Translations under genes and position numbers: made by a program | In this document: one piece after another, positions 54,031-61,625 of the stretch | How positions within the stretch are numbered: position 1 is the stretch's first letter | Layout of the letters: each line of letters starts with the position of its first letter | Assembly: GCA_009693055.1 (NCBI GenBank) | Contig: SHYA01000002.1 | Coordinates: 62,001-126,000 of the forward strand | Length of the DNA stretch: 64,000 nt | Origin: Dehalococcoidia bacterium | GTDB taxonomy: Bacteria; Chloroflexota; Dehalococcoidia; Lucifugimonadales; SHYT01 | Reading direction: 5' to 3' | The notes under the pieces: generated by a model | What the model was told of the DNA's origin: nothing | The model's input: only the letters and a program-made list of their open reading frames with translations | The model's database searches: none

Positions 54031-55179
54031 ATGAACATCCGAACCACGTTTGTCCTGGTCATGTTCCTGTCGGTGGTGGCCGGCTATTTCCTGCTCGCGG
54101 ACTTCCGCAGCCGCGCGGTCGTCGAGCCGGCCTCTCCCTGGTTCTATACCGCCAACATGGACGACATCACCCGGATGAGCTTCTCCGCCGGGGAGACCAC
54201 CTACGCCTTCTATCGCGACCGCACCAATCCGAAAGAGTCTGTCTGGCGCTTCGATGATGAGTTCTCCATGCCGGTTGACACCATCCGCTGGGGCGGCATC
54301 TCCCTCCTGCTCAGCGGCCCGCAGGCCCGCAGGGCCCTCTTCCGCGATCTGAAGGAGCCGGAGAAGTTCGGTCTTATCCAGCCCTCCCTGTCGGTTGATG
54401 TTCTGCTTACCGGCGACCGCCTGATCACAATCCACCTGGGGGACAAAACCCCGGACAACGCCAGCTACTACGTCAGCCAAGAGGGCAATCCGGGCCTCTA
54501 CCTCGTTGACTCCACCTGGGGTGATGTCCTGGCCAGGCTCGTGACGGCCCCCCCGTACCCGTATTGGTACTACAAGATCGACCCGAGCAAGCCGTTCTTC
54601 ATGCGAGTCACGCAGGGAGGCCAGGAGTACACCTACTTCCGCGAGCGCATCGTTGGGAAGCCCGACGCGTGGCGCCTCTCCGGCCGGAACGGCGACCCCG
54701 TGGACGTCGCGTGGTGGGACGAGCAGGTGAAGCCCCTCCTGGGAGGCCCCTCCGGCCTGCGCGTCCTCCAGCGCGGCATCGACGACCTTGCCAAGTACGG
54801 CTTGGACAACCCGGCCGTCACGGTGTTCCTGGAGACCGACCCGCTCTTCCCGCCCAGGCAAAACGATGAGTCGCCCGAGCTCCGCCGGGAGATATTCGTC
54901 TACATCGGCAAGCCCCTTGAGGACGGCTCCGGCTACTATGCCCAGGCCGCCGCTCCCCCCGGGCCCATCTTTCCCAGCACCCTCAAGGATTTGGAGGGCA
55001 AGTATGACAAGCAGGATTTTCTGCTCGTTGTGGACAACGCCTGGCGTGACCTGATGGTGCAGCTCGCCACCGCGCCGAAGCTGGCGCCCAAGCCGCCACC
55101 TGAGGAGCAGCCCGCCGCGGAGCCCACGGGCGGACCGTCGCCCGCACCGGCCCCTGAGCCCGCCCCAAGCACCCCGTAG
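54031..55179 (+). CDS. DUF4340 domain protein
   Basis: A 382-residue protein with an N-terminal membrane anchor (TFVLVMFLSVVAGYFLLADF). Two similar halves (VWRFDDEFSMPVDTIRWGGI and AWRLSGRNGDPVDVAWWDEQ; FGLIQPSLSVDVLL and YGLDNPAVTVFLET) are the DUF4340 repeats. The C-terminal 35 residues are Pro/Glu/Ala-rich and disordered. It goes with Gld-type ABC systems and is presumably a periplasmic partner. A TACAAT (53995-54000) upstream may be a -10. Confidence 0.88.
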   Translation: MNIRTTFVLVMFLSVVAGYFLLADFRSRAVVEPASPWFYTANMDDITRMSFSAGETTYAFYRDRTNPKESVWRFDDEFSMPVDTIRWGGISLLLSGPQARRALFRDLKEPEKFGLIQPSLSVDVLLTGDRLITIHLGDKTPDNASYYVSQEGNPGLYLVDSTWGDVLARLVTAPPYPYWYYKIDPSKPFFMRVTQGGQEYTYFRERIVGKPDAWRLSGRNGDPVDVAWWDEQVKPLLGGPSGLRVLQRGIDDLAKYGLDNPAVTVFLETDPLFPPRQNDESPELRREIFVYIGKPLEDGSGYYAQAAAPPGPIFPSTLKDLEGKYDKQDFLLVVDNAWRDLMVQLATAPKLAPKPPPEEQPAAEPTGGPSPAPAPEPAPSTP

Positions 55180-55349
55180 GGCGGGAGACTGCTAGCTCAC
55201 ACCCCCACCTTGCTTGGTTCGTCGAAACGCGCGACACCCCTCAGCCCTGCCATCGCGGCTTGTCCAGAAAATCCCTCGATACTTCGTAGACGGCTTCCTG
55301 GCTCTAATCCGTAAGCGGGGTGCTCTCGGGTTGGAGAGAGCGGCTGCGT

Positions 55350-55391
55350 CCCTCTCCATCGCATCGCATGGAGAGGGGGTCAGGGGTGAGG
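55350..55391 (+). repeat. Family C palindrome with tail (copy C4), queA leader
   Basis: CCCTCTCCAT, loop, ATGGAGAGGG form the stem; the tail GGTCAGGGGTGAGG ends about 6 bases before the queA GTG (55398) and is its only visible ribosome-binding sequence. The rest of the gap from 55180 shows no gene. Confidence 0.88.
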
Positions 55392-55397
55392 TTTCCA

Positions 55398-56546
55398 GTG
55401 CGCACAAGCGACTTTGACTACCACCTTCCGCAGCACCTGATCGCGCAGACCCCCGCCGAGCCGCGCGACTCCTCCCGCCTGCTCGTCCTGGACCGCGCCA
55501 CCGGCGCCGTTGCCCACCGCCCGCGATTCTCCGAGCTCGTTGAACTGCTGCGCCCCGGCGACCTGCTGGTGATGAATGACAGTCGCGTGCTTCCCGCCCG
55601 CCTCTACGGCGCGCTGCAACCCGATATCTCCCCTTCCCTGCAAGGGAAGGGGCCGGGGGTTAGGCTTGTCCTGAGTGCAGCGAAGGATCTCCCCCCTTCC
55701 CCCATGGAGGAGGGGCAGGGGGTTAGGTCGGTAGAACTCCTCCTCCTGCGCCGCGTGGCGCCCGCCCGCTGGCTCTGCCTCGCCCGCCCGGCCAAGCGCC
55801 TCACCCCTGGCGCGCGCCTCCTCCTCTCCCGCGATGGCGCGTCCGTTGAAGCCCTCGTGGAGGAGGCGCAGGACGGGGGCCTGCGCACCATCCGCTTCTC
55901 GGACGAGGCCGCGCTGGAGCGCGTCGGCCACACGCCCCTCCCGCCCTACATCAAGGCCCCGACCGCAGACCCGGAGCGGTACCAGACCGTGTACGCCCGC
56001 GTGCCGGGCAGCGCCGCCGCGCCCACCGCGGGCCTCCACTTCACGCCGGAGCTTCTCGCACGCCTCCGCTCGCTAGGAGTCCAGACCGCCTCCGTAACCC
56101 TGCATGTCGGCCTGGACACGTTCCGCCCCGTCCAGGAGGACGACCCGGGCCGCCACCGGATCCACACCGAGTACTGGGAGCTGGGCGCTGAGGCCGCCGA
56201 CGCCCTCAACCGCGCCCGCGAGGAGCGCCGCCGCATCGTCGCCGTCGGCACCACGTCTGTCCGCGTCCTGGAGCAGGCGGCGCGCCTCGCCGTCCCCGCA
56301 AGTCGTCCCGACGAGTCGGATTGGCGCTTCACCCCCGCCTCCGGCTGGGCCGACCTGTTCATCCTCCCCGGCCACCGCTTCCGCGCCGTGGACGCGCTCC
56401 TCACCAACTTCCACCTCCCTCGCTCCACGCTGTTGATGCTCGTCTGCGCCTTCGCGGGCCGCGACCCCGTGCTGCGCGCCTACCACGAGGCGATTGCTCA
56501 AGGCTACCGCTTCTACTCCTTCGGAGATGCGATGCTGATTTCATAG
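55398..56546 (+). CDS. queA: tRNA preQ1(34) S-adenosylmethionine ribosyltransferase-isomerase, with an in-frame repeat insertion
   Basis: GTG 55398 gives 382 residues; QueA is usually about 345. MRTSDFDYHLPQHLIAQTPA, RLLVLDRATGAVAHRPRF and MNDSRVLPARLYG are standard, then residues about 74-111 are foreign (DISPSLQGKGPGVRL, VLSAAKDL, PPSPMEEGQGVR) before VELLLLRRVAPARWLCLARP resumes. The insert is two family C palindromes with a B-like element between. GSAAAPTAGLHFTPELLARL and TLHVGLDTFRPVQEDD, VGTTSVRVLEQAA, LLTNFHLPRSTLLMLVCAFA follow intact. QueA makes epoxyqueuosine at wobble position 34. Expected to stay functional since all frames are kept. Confidence 0.95.
   Translation: MRTSDFDYHLPQHLIAQTPAEPRDSSRLLVLDRATGAVAHRPRFSELVELLRPGDLLVMNDSRVLPARLYGALQPDISPSLQGKGPGVRLVLSAAKDLPPSPMEEGQGVRSVELLLLRRVAPARWLCLARPAKRLTPGARLLLSRDGASVEALVEEAQDGGLRTIRFSDEAALERVGHTPLPPYIKAPTADPERYQTVYARVPGSAAAPTAGLHFTPELLARLRSLGVQTASVTLHVGLDTFRPVQEDDPGRHRIHTEYWELGAEAADALNRAREERRRIVAVGTTSVRVLEQAARLAVPASRPDESDWRFTPASGWADLFILPGHRFRAVDALLTNFHLPRSTLLMLVCAFAGRDPVLRAYHEAIAQGYRFYSFGDAMLIS
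55617..55731 (+). repeat. Two family C copies and a B-like element inside queA (C5, B3, C6)
   Basis: C5 has a perfect 10-base stem CCCCTTCCCT / AGGGAAGGGG (55630-55639 with 55643-55652) and tail GGCCGGGGGTTAGG. B3 (55668-55690) reads TGTCCTGAGTGCAGCGAAGG. C6 (about 55690-55727) reads CCCCTTCCCCCATGGAGGAG then GGGCAGGGGGTTAGG. All keep the queA frame. Confidence 0.9.
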
Positions 56547-56739
56547 CCAGAGATGCGCCGGGGCTGCCTAATGCACGTCAGTGGAACTTCCCTGGAGAAG
56601 AGTTGCGGATGTACCTCAAATCTCAAGGGATGGTGCTACGGTTTGGCCCTGAATGGGCGACACCCCTGCCCTGATGTATAACACCCCTTATGGGATAGCT
56701 ACATTGAAAACATGCACATATAATGACCGATAGTAAAAT

Positions 56740-57309
56740 ATGGCATTAGAGTTCACGAACGTACTTAAGGGCGTGGTAACCCAGACCCTCCTAATGGCAC
56801 TGCTTGAGAGGGGAGGCTACCGCGTTACACGCTTGGGGATAGAAGAACTATTTGGCGAAGTGAAGCACATAGACATACAGCAACACATGGGTTTGAACTT
56901 ACCATTACAACTTAGGTTTCTTCCAGACCTATTGGTGGCCGAGAAAGATATGACTCAGGTCTTCTTGGTCGAAGTGAAGTTCAGAAAAACATTTAACCAA
57001 AGCACTGTCGAGAGTCTGCATGAAGAACTCAAAAAGCAACACGAGTATTGGCCGCAAGCTTATGCGGTGATCATGATTGCCGAACCCTTTGTTACTGATG
57101 GCAAGTTTCACCAAGATCACATACGAGTGTTGAAGCCAGACGAATACGGTTTACTATTGGATACTCAGTTGTCCCTCCCTGAAAGACGGGGAAAACTCCA
57201 TCATTTACAACGAGTCTTCACACGGTTCAAGGATGAGAGACACATCCTTGATGTTCAGAAATCAGCCGATACGCTGACACAAACCCTTCATGATTTAGCA
57301 AAGTTGTGA
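56740..57309 (+). CDS. PD-(D/E)XK nuclease-like protein in an AT-rich island
   Basis: A 189-residue protein whose DNA (about 56560-57330) is clearly lower in GC than the neighbours, a sign of transfer. RFLPDLLVAEKD then VFLVEVKFRK places Pro62-Asp63 fifteen residues before Glu78-Val-Lys80, the PD-x-ExK nuclease arrangement, after an alpha-helix-rich start (VVTQTLLMALLERGGYRVTR). I do not recognise the family beyond that. A DNA-processing or defence role is plausible. No partner gene is adjacent; a decayed alkD-like gene follows. Confidence 0.6.
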   Translation: MALEFTNVLKGVVTQTLLMALLERGGYRVTRLGIEELFGEVKHIDIQQHMGLNLPLQLRFLPDLLVAEKDMTQVFLVEVKFRKTFNQSTVESLHEELKKQHEYWPQAYAVIMIAEPFVTDGKFHQDHIRVLKPDEYGLLLDTQLSLPERRGKLHHLQRVFTRFKDERHILDVQKSADTLTQTLHDLAKL

Positions 57310-57404
57310 GCAACATGTTCCCGCTCGAATTGCCTGCCATCTGCTTTGGTGGTTCCCTTTCGTGTCATAGCCCTAGCACCACGAATGCAATGCTCGTCAC
57401 CTGA

Positions 57405-57445
57405 CAATCTTTCCCCCTCTCCGTCTCGGAGAGGGGGAAAGATTG
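57405..57445. repeat. Perfect 19-base palindrome of family C (C7)
   Basis: The arms CAATCTTTCCCCCTCTCCG (57405-57423) and its exact complement (57427-57445) surround TCT. The end of the right arm provides GGGGGAAAGA and the TTG start of the alkD-like remnant. Confidence 0.95.
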
Positions 57446-58176
57446 ACCACCCCGTCCGCCTACGCCCGCCAGGCCCTCGCGGTGCTGCGCGCGCACGCGG
57501 CCCCGTCCGCAAGGCGGGCGAGCACAGGTACTTCAAGGAGACCATCACCAACCTCGGCGTGAGCACTCCCACCCTCCACCGGCTGGAGCGAGAGCTGTTC
57601 GCGCGGGTGCGCCGCACCTGGGGCCCGCAGGACGCCCTCGCGCTGTGCGAGGAGGTGCTCCCCAAGCGCGTCTTTGAGGCCACCATCCTCAGCCTCCTCA
57701 CCCTGAGCCGCTTCGCCCGCAAGCTCGGCTCCGACGCGTTTGACCGGTGCGAGGCGTGGCTCGCCAACGACTACTGCGACAACTGGGGCGCCACCGACAC
57801 CCTCGGCCCCAAGGTCATTGGTCCCATCCTGTAGCGCCACCCGCAGCTGCTGCCGCGCCCCCTGAAGTGGACCGACTCCCCCAACCGGTGGCTCCGCCGG
57901 AGCGCCGCCGTCTCCCTCCTGTACCCCGCCGCGCGGGGCCTCTACCTGGACGACGCCTACGCCGTCGCCGAGCGGCTCCTGGCGGATAAGCGGGACGACC
58001 TGATGCAGAAAGGCAATGGCTGGCTGCTGCGCCAGTGCGGCAAGGCCGACGCCAGGCGCCTGGAGGCGTGGCTCCTGCGCCACGGCCCCGACATGCCGCG
58101 CACCACCCTCCGCTACGCGATAGAGCGCTTCCCGCCCGCCACCCGCAAGCGTCTCCTTTCCGCCACCAAGTCCTAG
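57443..58176 (+). pseudogene. DNA alkylation repair (AlkD-like) gene with frameshift and amber codon
   Basis: From TTG 57443, TTPSAYARQALAVLRAHA starts the first frame; about 57500 the reading must shift to give PVRKAGEHRYFKETITNLGV, STPTLHRLERELFARVRRTW and so on. That frame meets TAG at 57832-57834, and after it the same frame continues KWTDSPNRWLRRSAAVSLLY to the true end (LLSATKS, stop 58174). The protein is a HEAT-repeat DNA glycosylase of the AlkC/AlkD type that removes alkylated bases. Two independent lesions make decay more likely than sequence error. About 240 residues when joined. Confidence 0.8.
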
Positions 58177-58183
58177 CTTCCGC

Positions 58184-58209
58184 TCATCCTGAGCCCGTCG
58201 AAGGATGGC
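58184..58209. repeat. Family B hairpin (copy B4)
   Basis: CATCCTGAGCCCGTCGAAGG then ATG: stem CATCCT/AGGATG around GAGCCCGTCGA. Stem bases differ from B1 and B5 in paired positions. Lies 8 bases after the alkD-like stop. Confidence 0.85.
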
Positions 58210-58320
58210 GAAGCGACTTATTCAGCATCCGCCCTGCAATTTCTCCCCGTCGGAAAACGGGCCGGTGGGTGAGGTTTGCAGTACAATCCCACCAGCACCC
58301 CTACCTGGCTGGCGGATAAG

Positions 58321-58440
58321 GGAGGCCCCATGCTCGCTGAAATCATCGCCTGCCCAACCGGTCATTCTGAGCGCAGTCCTTCACGAGAAGAACGCAGCGA
58401 AGAATCCGTCCTCCGTCCTCGGAGGCCCCATGCTCGCTGA
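58321..58440 (+). pseudogene. Truncated duplicate of the cinA 5' end
   Basis: Bases 58321-58353 match 58421-58453 at 32 of 33 positions, including the GGAGG ribosome site and the start codon. The ATG at 58330 reads MLAEIIACPTG, then runs into the family A element (HSERSPSREERSEES) and stops at 58440. So the first copy of the gene start now makes at most a 36-residue peptide. Confidence 0.88.
58361..58407. repeat. Family A element (copy A6) between cinA starts
   Basis: GTCATTCTGAGCGCAGTCCT ... GCAGCGAAGAATCC. Outer ATTCT/AGAAT stem and an inner stem GTCCTTC/GAAGAAC with one G-T pair. The distance between the flanking cinA copies is exactly 100 bases. Confidence 0.9.
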
Positions 58441-59683
58441 AATCCTCGCCTGCGGCACCGAGATCATGATGGGGGAGATCACCGACACCAACTCCCCCTA
58501 CATGGCCTCGCACCTCCCTGCTCTCGGCATTGAAGTGCGCCGCGTCATCGCGTTGCCGGACGACCAGGCCGTCCTCACCGAGGCGTTCCGGCTCGGCCTC
58601 CAGCACTCCGACATCATCCTCGCCACCGGCGGCCTCGGCCCCACCCGCGACGACCTCACCCGCGAGGCGATCGCGGACGCCCTCGGCGAAACGCTTTACG
58701 TGGACAACGCGCTCCTGGAGCACCAGAAGCAGCTCTGGGCCTCGTTCAAGATTGAGATGCCCCCCTCCAACATCAAGCAGGCGATGCTCATCCCCTCCGC
58801 CAAGTCCATCCCCAACCCGCGCGGCACCGCGCCCGGCTGGTGGGTGGAGAAGGGCGGCAAGGTCATCGCCGTCATGCCCGGCGTCCCCAACGAGTTCCTC
58901 AATATGTGGCACACCGAGGTCATTCCGCGCCTCAAAGCCCTCCCGCACGGTCAGGTCATCCTGTCGCGCGCCATCAAGACCTACGGCTATTCCGAGTCCG
59001 GCATCAACGATCGGCTCCACGACCTCTTCGGCAAGGAGAACCCGTACCTCGGCATCTACGCCAAGCAGGACGGCATCCACCTCCGCATCATCGCCAAAGG
59101 CCCCGACCAGGAGTCGGCCCAGCGCCTCATCACGCCCGTAGAGGCGGAGATCAAGCGCCTAGTGACCGAAGGCATTTGGGGCTACGACGACCAGACGCCG
59201 GAGGAGCGCCTTGGCGACATCCTCCGCAAGACCAGCGACACTCTCGCCACCATGGAGTCGTGCACCGGCGGCCTCCTCGCCAGCACCATCACCGACATAG
59301 CCGGGAGCTCCGACTACTACCGCGGCGGCTTCGTCACCTACACCAACGAGGTCAAGATCGCGCACGGCGTTGACCCGTCGCTTATTGAGCGCCACGGGGT
59401 CGTCAGCAAGGAGGTGGCCGAGGCGATGGCCCAGGCCGCGCGTCGAAACCTGAAGGCCGACTTCGGCATCGGCGTCACCGGCGTCGCAGGCCCCTCCGAG
59501 CTGGAGGGCCACCCGCCGGGCACCGTCCACATCGGTTTCGCGTGGGAGGGCGGCGCAAGCTCCCTCTTCCGCACCTTTCGCTCCCGCATCCAGTTTGACC
59601 GCCAGCTCGTCAAGCGGTTCGCTGTCACCCAAGCGCTGCTGGAGATGCGCCGCATCATCACCGAGCAGCGCCCCACCCGCTAG
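58430..59683 (+). CDS. cinA: CinA family protein (nicotinamide-nucleotide amidase/ADP-ribose pyrophosphatase type)
   Basis: ATG 58430 gives 417 residues. The N-terminal MoCF-like domain has CGTEIMMGEITDTNSPYMAS and IILATGGLGPTRDDLTREAI; the C-terminal domain (about 260-417) has LATMESCTGGLLASTITDIA, YYRGGFVTYTNEVKIAHGV and FGIGVTGVAGPSELEGHPPG, the NMN deamidase region. CinA recycles pyridine nucleotides and is competence-linked in some species. GGAGG sits 5 bases before the start. An upstream open frame that joins in phase runs through repeats and is not coding. Confidence 0.96.
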   Translation: MLAEILACGTEIMMGEITDTNSPYMASHLPALGIEVRRVIALPDDQAVLTEAFRLGLQHSDIILATGGLGPTRDDLTREAIADALGETLYVDNALLEHQKQLWASFKIEMPPSNIKQAMLIPSAKSIPNPRGTAPGWWVEKGGKVIAVMPGVPNEFLNMWHTEVIPRLKALPHGQVILSRAIKTYGYSESGINDRLHDLFGKENPYLGIYAKQDGIHLRIIAKGPDQESAQRLITPVEAEIKRLVTEGIWGYDDQTPEERLGDILRKTSDTLATMESCTGGLLASTITDIAGSSDYYRGGFVTYTNEVKIAHGVDPSLIERHGVVSKEVAEAMAQAARRNLKADFGIGVTGVAGPSELEGHPPGTVHIGFAWEGGASSLFRTFRSRIQFDRQLVKRFAVTQALLEMRRIITEQRPTR

Positions 59684-59692
59684 CTGCTCGGT

Positions 59693-59824
59693 GTCATTCT
59701 TCGTCCTTCCCCGGAAGGGGGAGCGAAGCCTGCCCTGAGCCGGAGCCGAAGGGTGGTAGAAAGAAGGACTGCTTTCCCCTCTCCATGCGATGGGGCTTTA
59801 GCCGCAGAGGGGTTAGGGGTGAGG
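59693..59824. repeat. Family A-like (A7) and family C (C8) repeats between cinA and gatC
   Basis: The 339-base gap starts with GTCATTCTTCGTCCTTCCCC (A7, about 59693-59770), then family C copy C8 (59773-59824) with CCCCTCTCCATGCGATGGGG and the tail GGGGTTAGGGGTGAGG, tail toward gatC. A further palindrome GATCCCGACGCGTCGGGAG lies near 59875. No gene is present in the gap. Confidence 0.85.
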
Positions 59825-60022
59825 TCTTGCACGGAACCGCTCTTAGCCGGAGTAGCCCGAATACCTAGCCCTGATCCCGACGCGTCGGGAGAATGGGGAA
59901 GAATCTCCCCGTGCCACTCGCACCCAAGCACCCTGCCGTCCGAGACGCCCACCTCAGCTTGTCCACCATCGCTCGCGCTTGTACACTAGCCGGTAGTCAG
60001 CAAGCAGAAGGACGAGGCCGCC

Positions 60023-60316
60023 ATGCCCCTCACCAAGCAGGACGTCATCCACGTCGCCACCCTCTGCCGCATCGCGCTCACGCCGGCGGAGGTGGAGCAG
60101 CTCAGCACGCAACTCTCCAACATCCTGGAGCAGTTTGAGGTGTTGAAAGAGCTGGACACCGCTGGAGTCCCGCCTACCAGCACCGCATTGCCCCTCGTCT
60201 CCGTCATGCGCGACGACGAGCCGCGTGACGCCTCCCCCAAGGAGGACGTGCTGCAGAACGCCCCGGCGCGCCAGGGCGACTTCTTCAGCGTCCGCCTCGT
60301 CCTGGAGGAGTCCTAG
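60023..60316 (+). CDS. gatC: Aspartyl/glutamyl-tRNA amidotransferase subunit C
   Basis: Ninety-seven residues. MPLTKQDVIHVATLCRIALT then LSTQLSNILEQFEVLKELDT and LPLVSVMRDDEPRDASPKED are the GatC pattern; it wraps around GatA and GatB and stabilises the complex that amidates Asp-tRNA(Asn) or Glu-tRNA(Gln). The ribosome site is AGAAGGACGAGG. The usual partner gatA lies 1.3 kb downstream, separated by a broken SDR gene and a duplicated gatA start. gatB is not in the window. Confidence 0.95.
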   Translation: MPLTKQDVIHVATLCRIALTPAEVEQLSTQLSNILEQFEVLKELDTAGVPPTSTALPLVSVMRDDEPRDASPKEDVLQNAPARQGDFFSVRLVLEES

Positions 60317-60402
60317 TGACGCCTCTAGTGCGTGTTGCCCGCGTTCCCCTTCCGCCGAACGGCACGCGGCCCGTAACCTTGGTGCGGCTCTAACCGCTTC
60401 CT

Positions 60403-61447
60403 ATGAAACCTCTCGCGGGCAAGGTGGCGGTAGTCGCCGGTGCAACCCGAGGCGCTGGGCGCGGCATCGCGTGCATGCTTGGGGAGGGCTGGTGCCACGG
60501 TGTAATGCAGGGGCCGGAGTGCGCGCGGTGTCTCGGCGACGGCAGGCCGGACCGAGACGATAGAAGAGACCGCGGAGAAAGTGACGGGCTGGGGCGGCGT
60601 CGGCGTGGCGGTCCAGGTGAACCACACCAACGAGGCGCAGGTCAAGGCGTTCTTCGAGCGGGTGCGCAACGAACAGGGCAGGCTGGACGTCTTGGTGAAC
60701 GACCTCTGGGGCGGCGACGAGCTTACCGAGTGGGGCAAGCCGTTCTGGGAGCTCTCAACGGACAAGGGGTTTCTGCTGCTCCAGCGCGCTGTCCACACTC
60801 ACATCATTACGAGCCGCCACGGTGTGCCGCTCATGGTGGAGCGCCGCTCCGGCCTGATAGTGGAGGTGGCCGACGGCGACTTTCTCGGATACCACGGCAA
60901 CCTCTTCTACGACTTGGCGAAGAGCCTTACGGTCCGTCTCGCCTACAGCATGGCTGCTGACTTGGCGATGCGCCAGCTGGATGGGGTAACGGCCCTGGCC
61001 GTCACGCCCGGTTTCCTGCGCTCAGAGGCGATGCTCGACCATTTCGGCGTGAGCGAGGCGAATTGGCGGGATGCGATAAAAACCGATAGGCATTTCGTTG
61101 AATCGGAGACGCCCTGTTTCGTTGGGCGGGCTGTGGCCGCGCTGGCGGATGACCCGAACGTTGGGGAAAAGGCCGGGCAGGTGCTGTCCTCCGGGGGTCT
61201 GGCCAAGGAGTACGGCTTTAAGGACGTGGACGGCCGGCAGCCGGACTGGGGCGACTACTTTGACCGGACTGTTGCCGGCATACTTGACCGAGGCGGGCCG
61301 GCGGACGCCGACGAGCGGGCATTTTTGGAGGCCCGTTACTACCAGGTCCACCTTGACCCAATGCGGGCCGCCGATGCGGAACGCATGGCCGCGGCCCTGG
61401 GCGAGGGGAAGGCCCTGCGCCCATTGCGTGGACTAGGCGTGTCCTGA
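60403..61447 (+). pseudogene. Short-chain dehydrogenase/reductase (DHRS1-like), frameshift plus nonsense
   Basis: The start frame (ATG 60403) gives GKVAVVAGATRGAGRGIACM, the NAD(P)-binding glycine motif. Near 60485 the frame must shift by one: the new frame reads AGATV, then TAA at 60503 where SDRs have Tyr or another residue, then CRGRSARGVSATAGRTETIE and EETAEKVTGWGGVGVAVQVN. From 60581 the frame is open to the true stop at 61447, with YDLAK (YxxxK active site) near 60908. About 345 residues when joined, slightly longer than DHRS1-type enzymes. Two lesions close together argue for a dead gene. Confidence 0.85.
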
Positions 61448-61451
61448 CGGA

Positions 61452-61625
61452 GAGGGTGGACCAATGGACCTGTATAATCTGACCATCCACGAGGCGCACG
61501 ACCTGCTGTGCCAGCGCAAGGCCGGCGCTCCCTGTCATTCTGAGCGAAGTCCTTTCAGAGAAGGACGAAGCGAAGAATCTCCCTGCGTGTCCAGACTGCG
61601 AGGGTGGGCCAATGGACCTGTATAA
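61452..61625 (+). pseudogene. Truncated duplicate of the gatA 5' end
   Basis: Bases 61452-61529 match 61600-61677 with only a few transitions, including GAGGGTGG and ATG. The copy (ATG 61464) reads [20 protein letters not shown], then enters the family A element ([17 protein letters not shown]) and stops at 61625, a 53-residue frame. It may be translated, since the ribosome site is kept. Confidence 0.9.
61534..61580. repeat. Family A element (copy A8) between gatA starts
   Basis: GTCATTCTGAGCGAAGTCCT ... GAAGCGAAGAATC. Outer stem ATTCT/AGAAT, inner perfect stem GTCCTT/AAGGAC. It lies directly between the truncated and the intact gatA start. Confidence 0.92.

Noticed and set aside
58205-58429. 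Extended N-terminus for cinA
   Set aside because: The frame runs through family B and A repeats and the truncated duplicate; the ribosome site and homology start at 58430.
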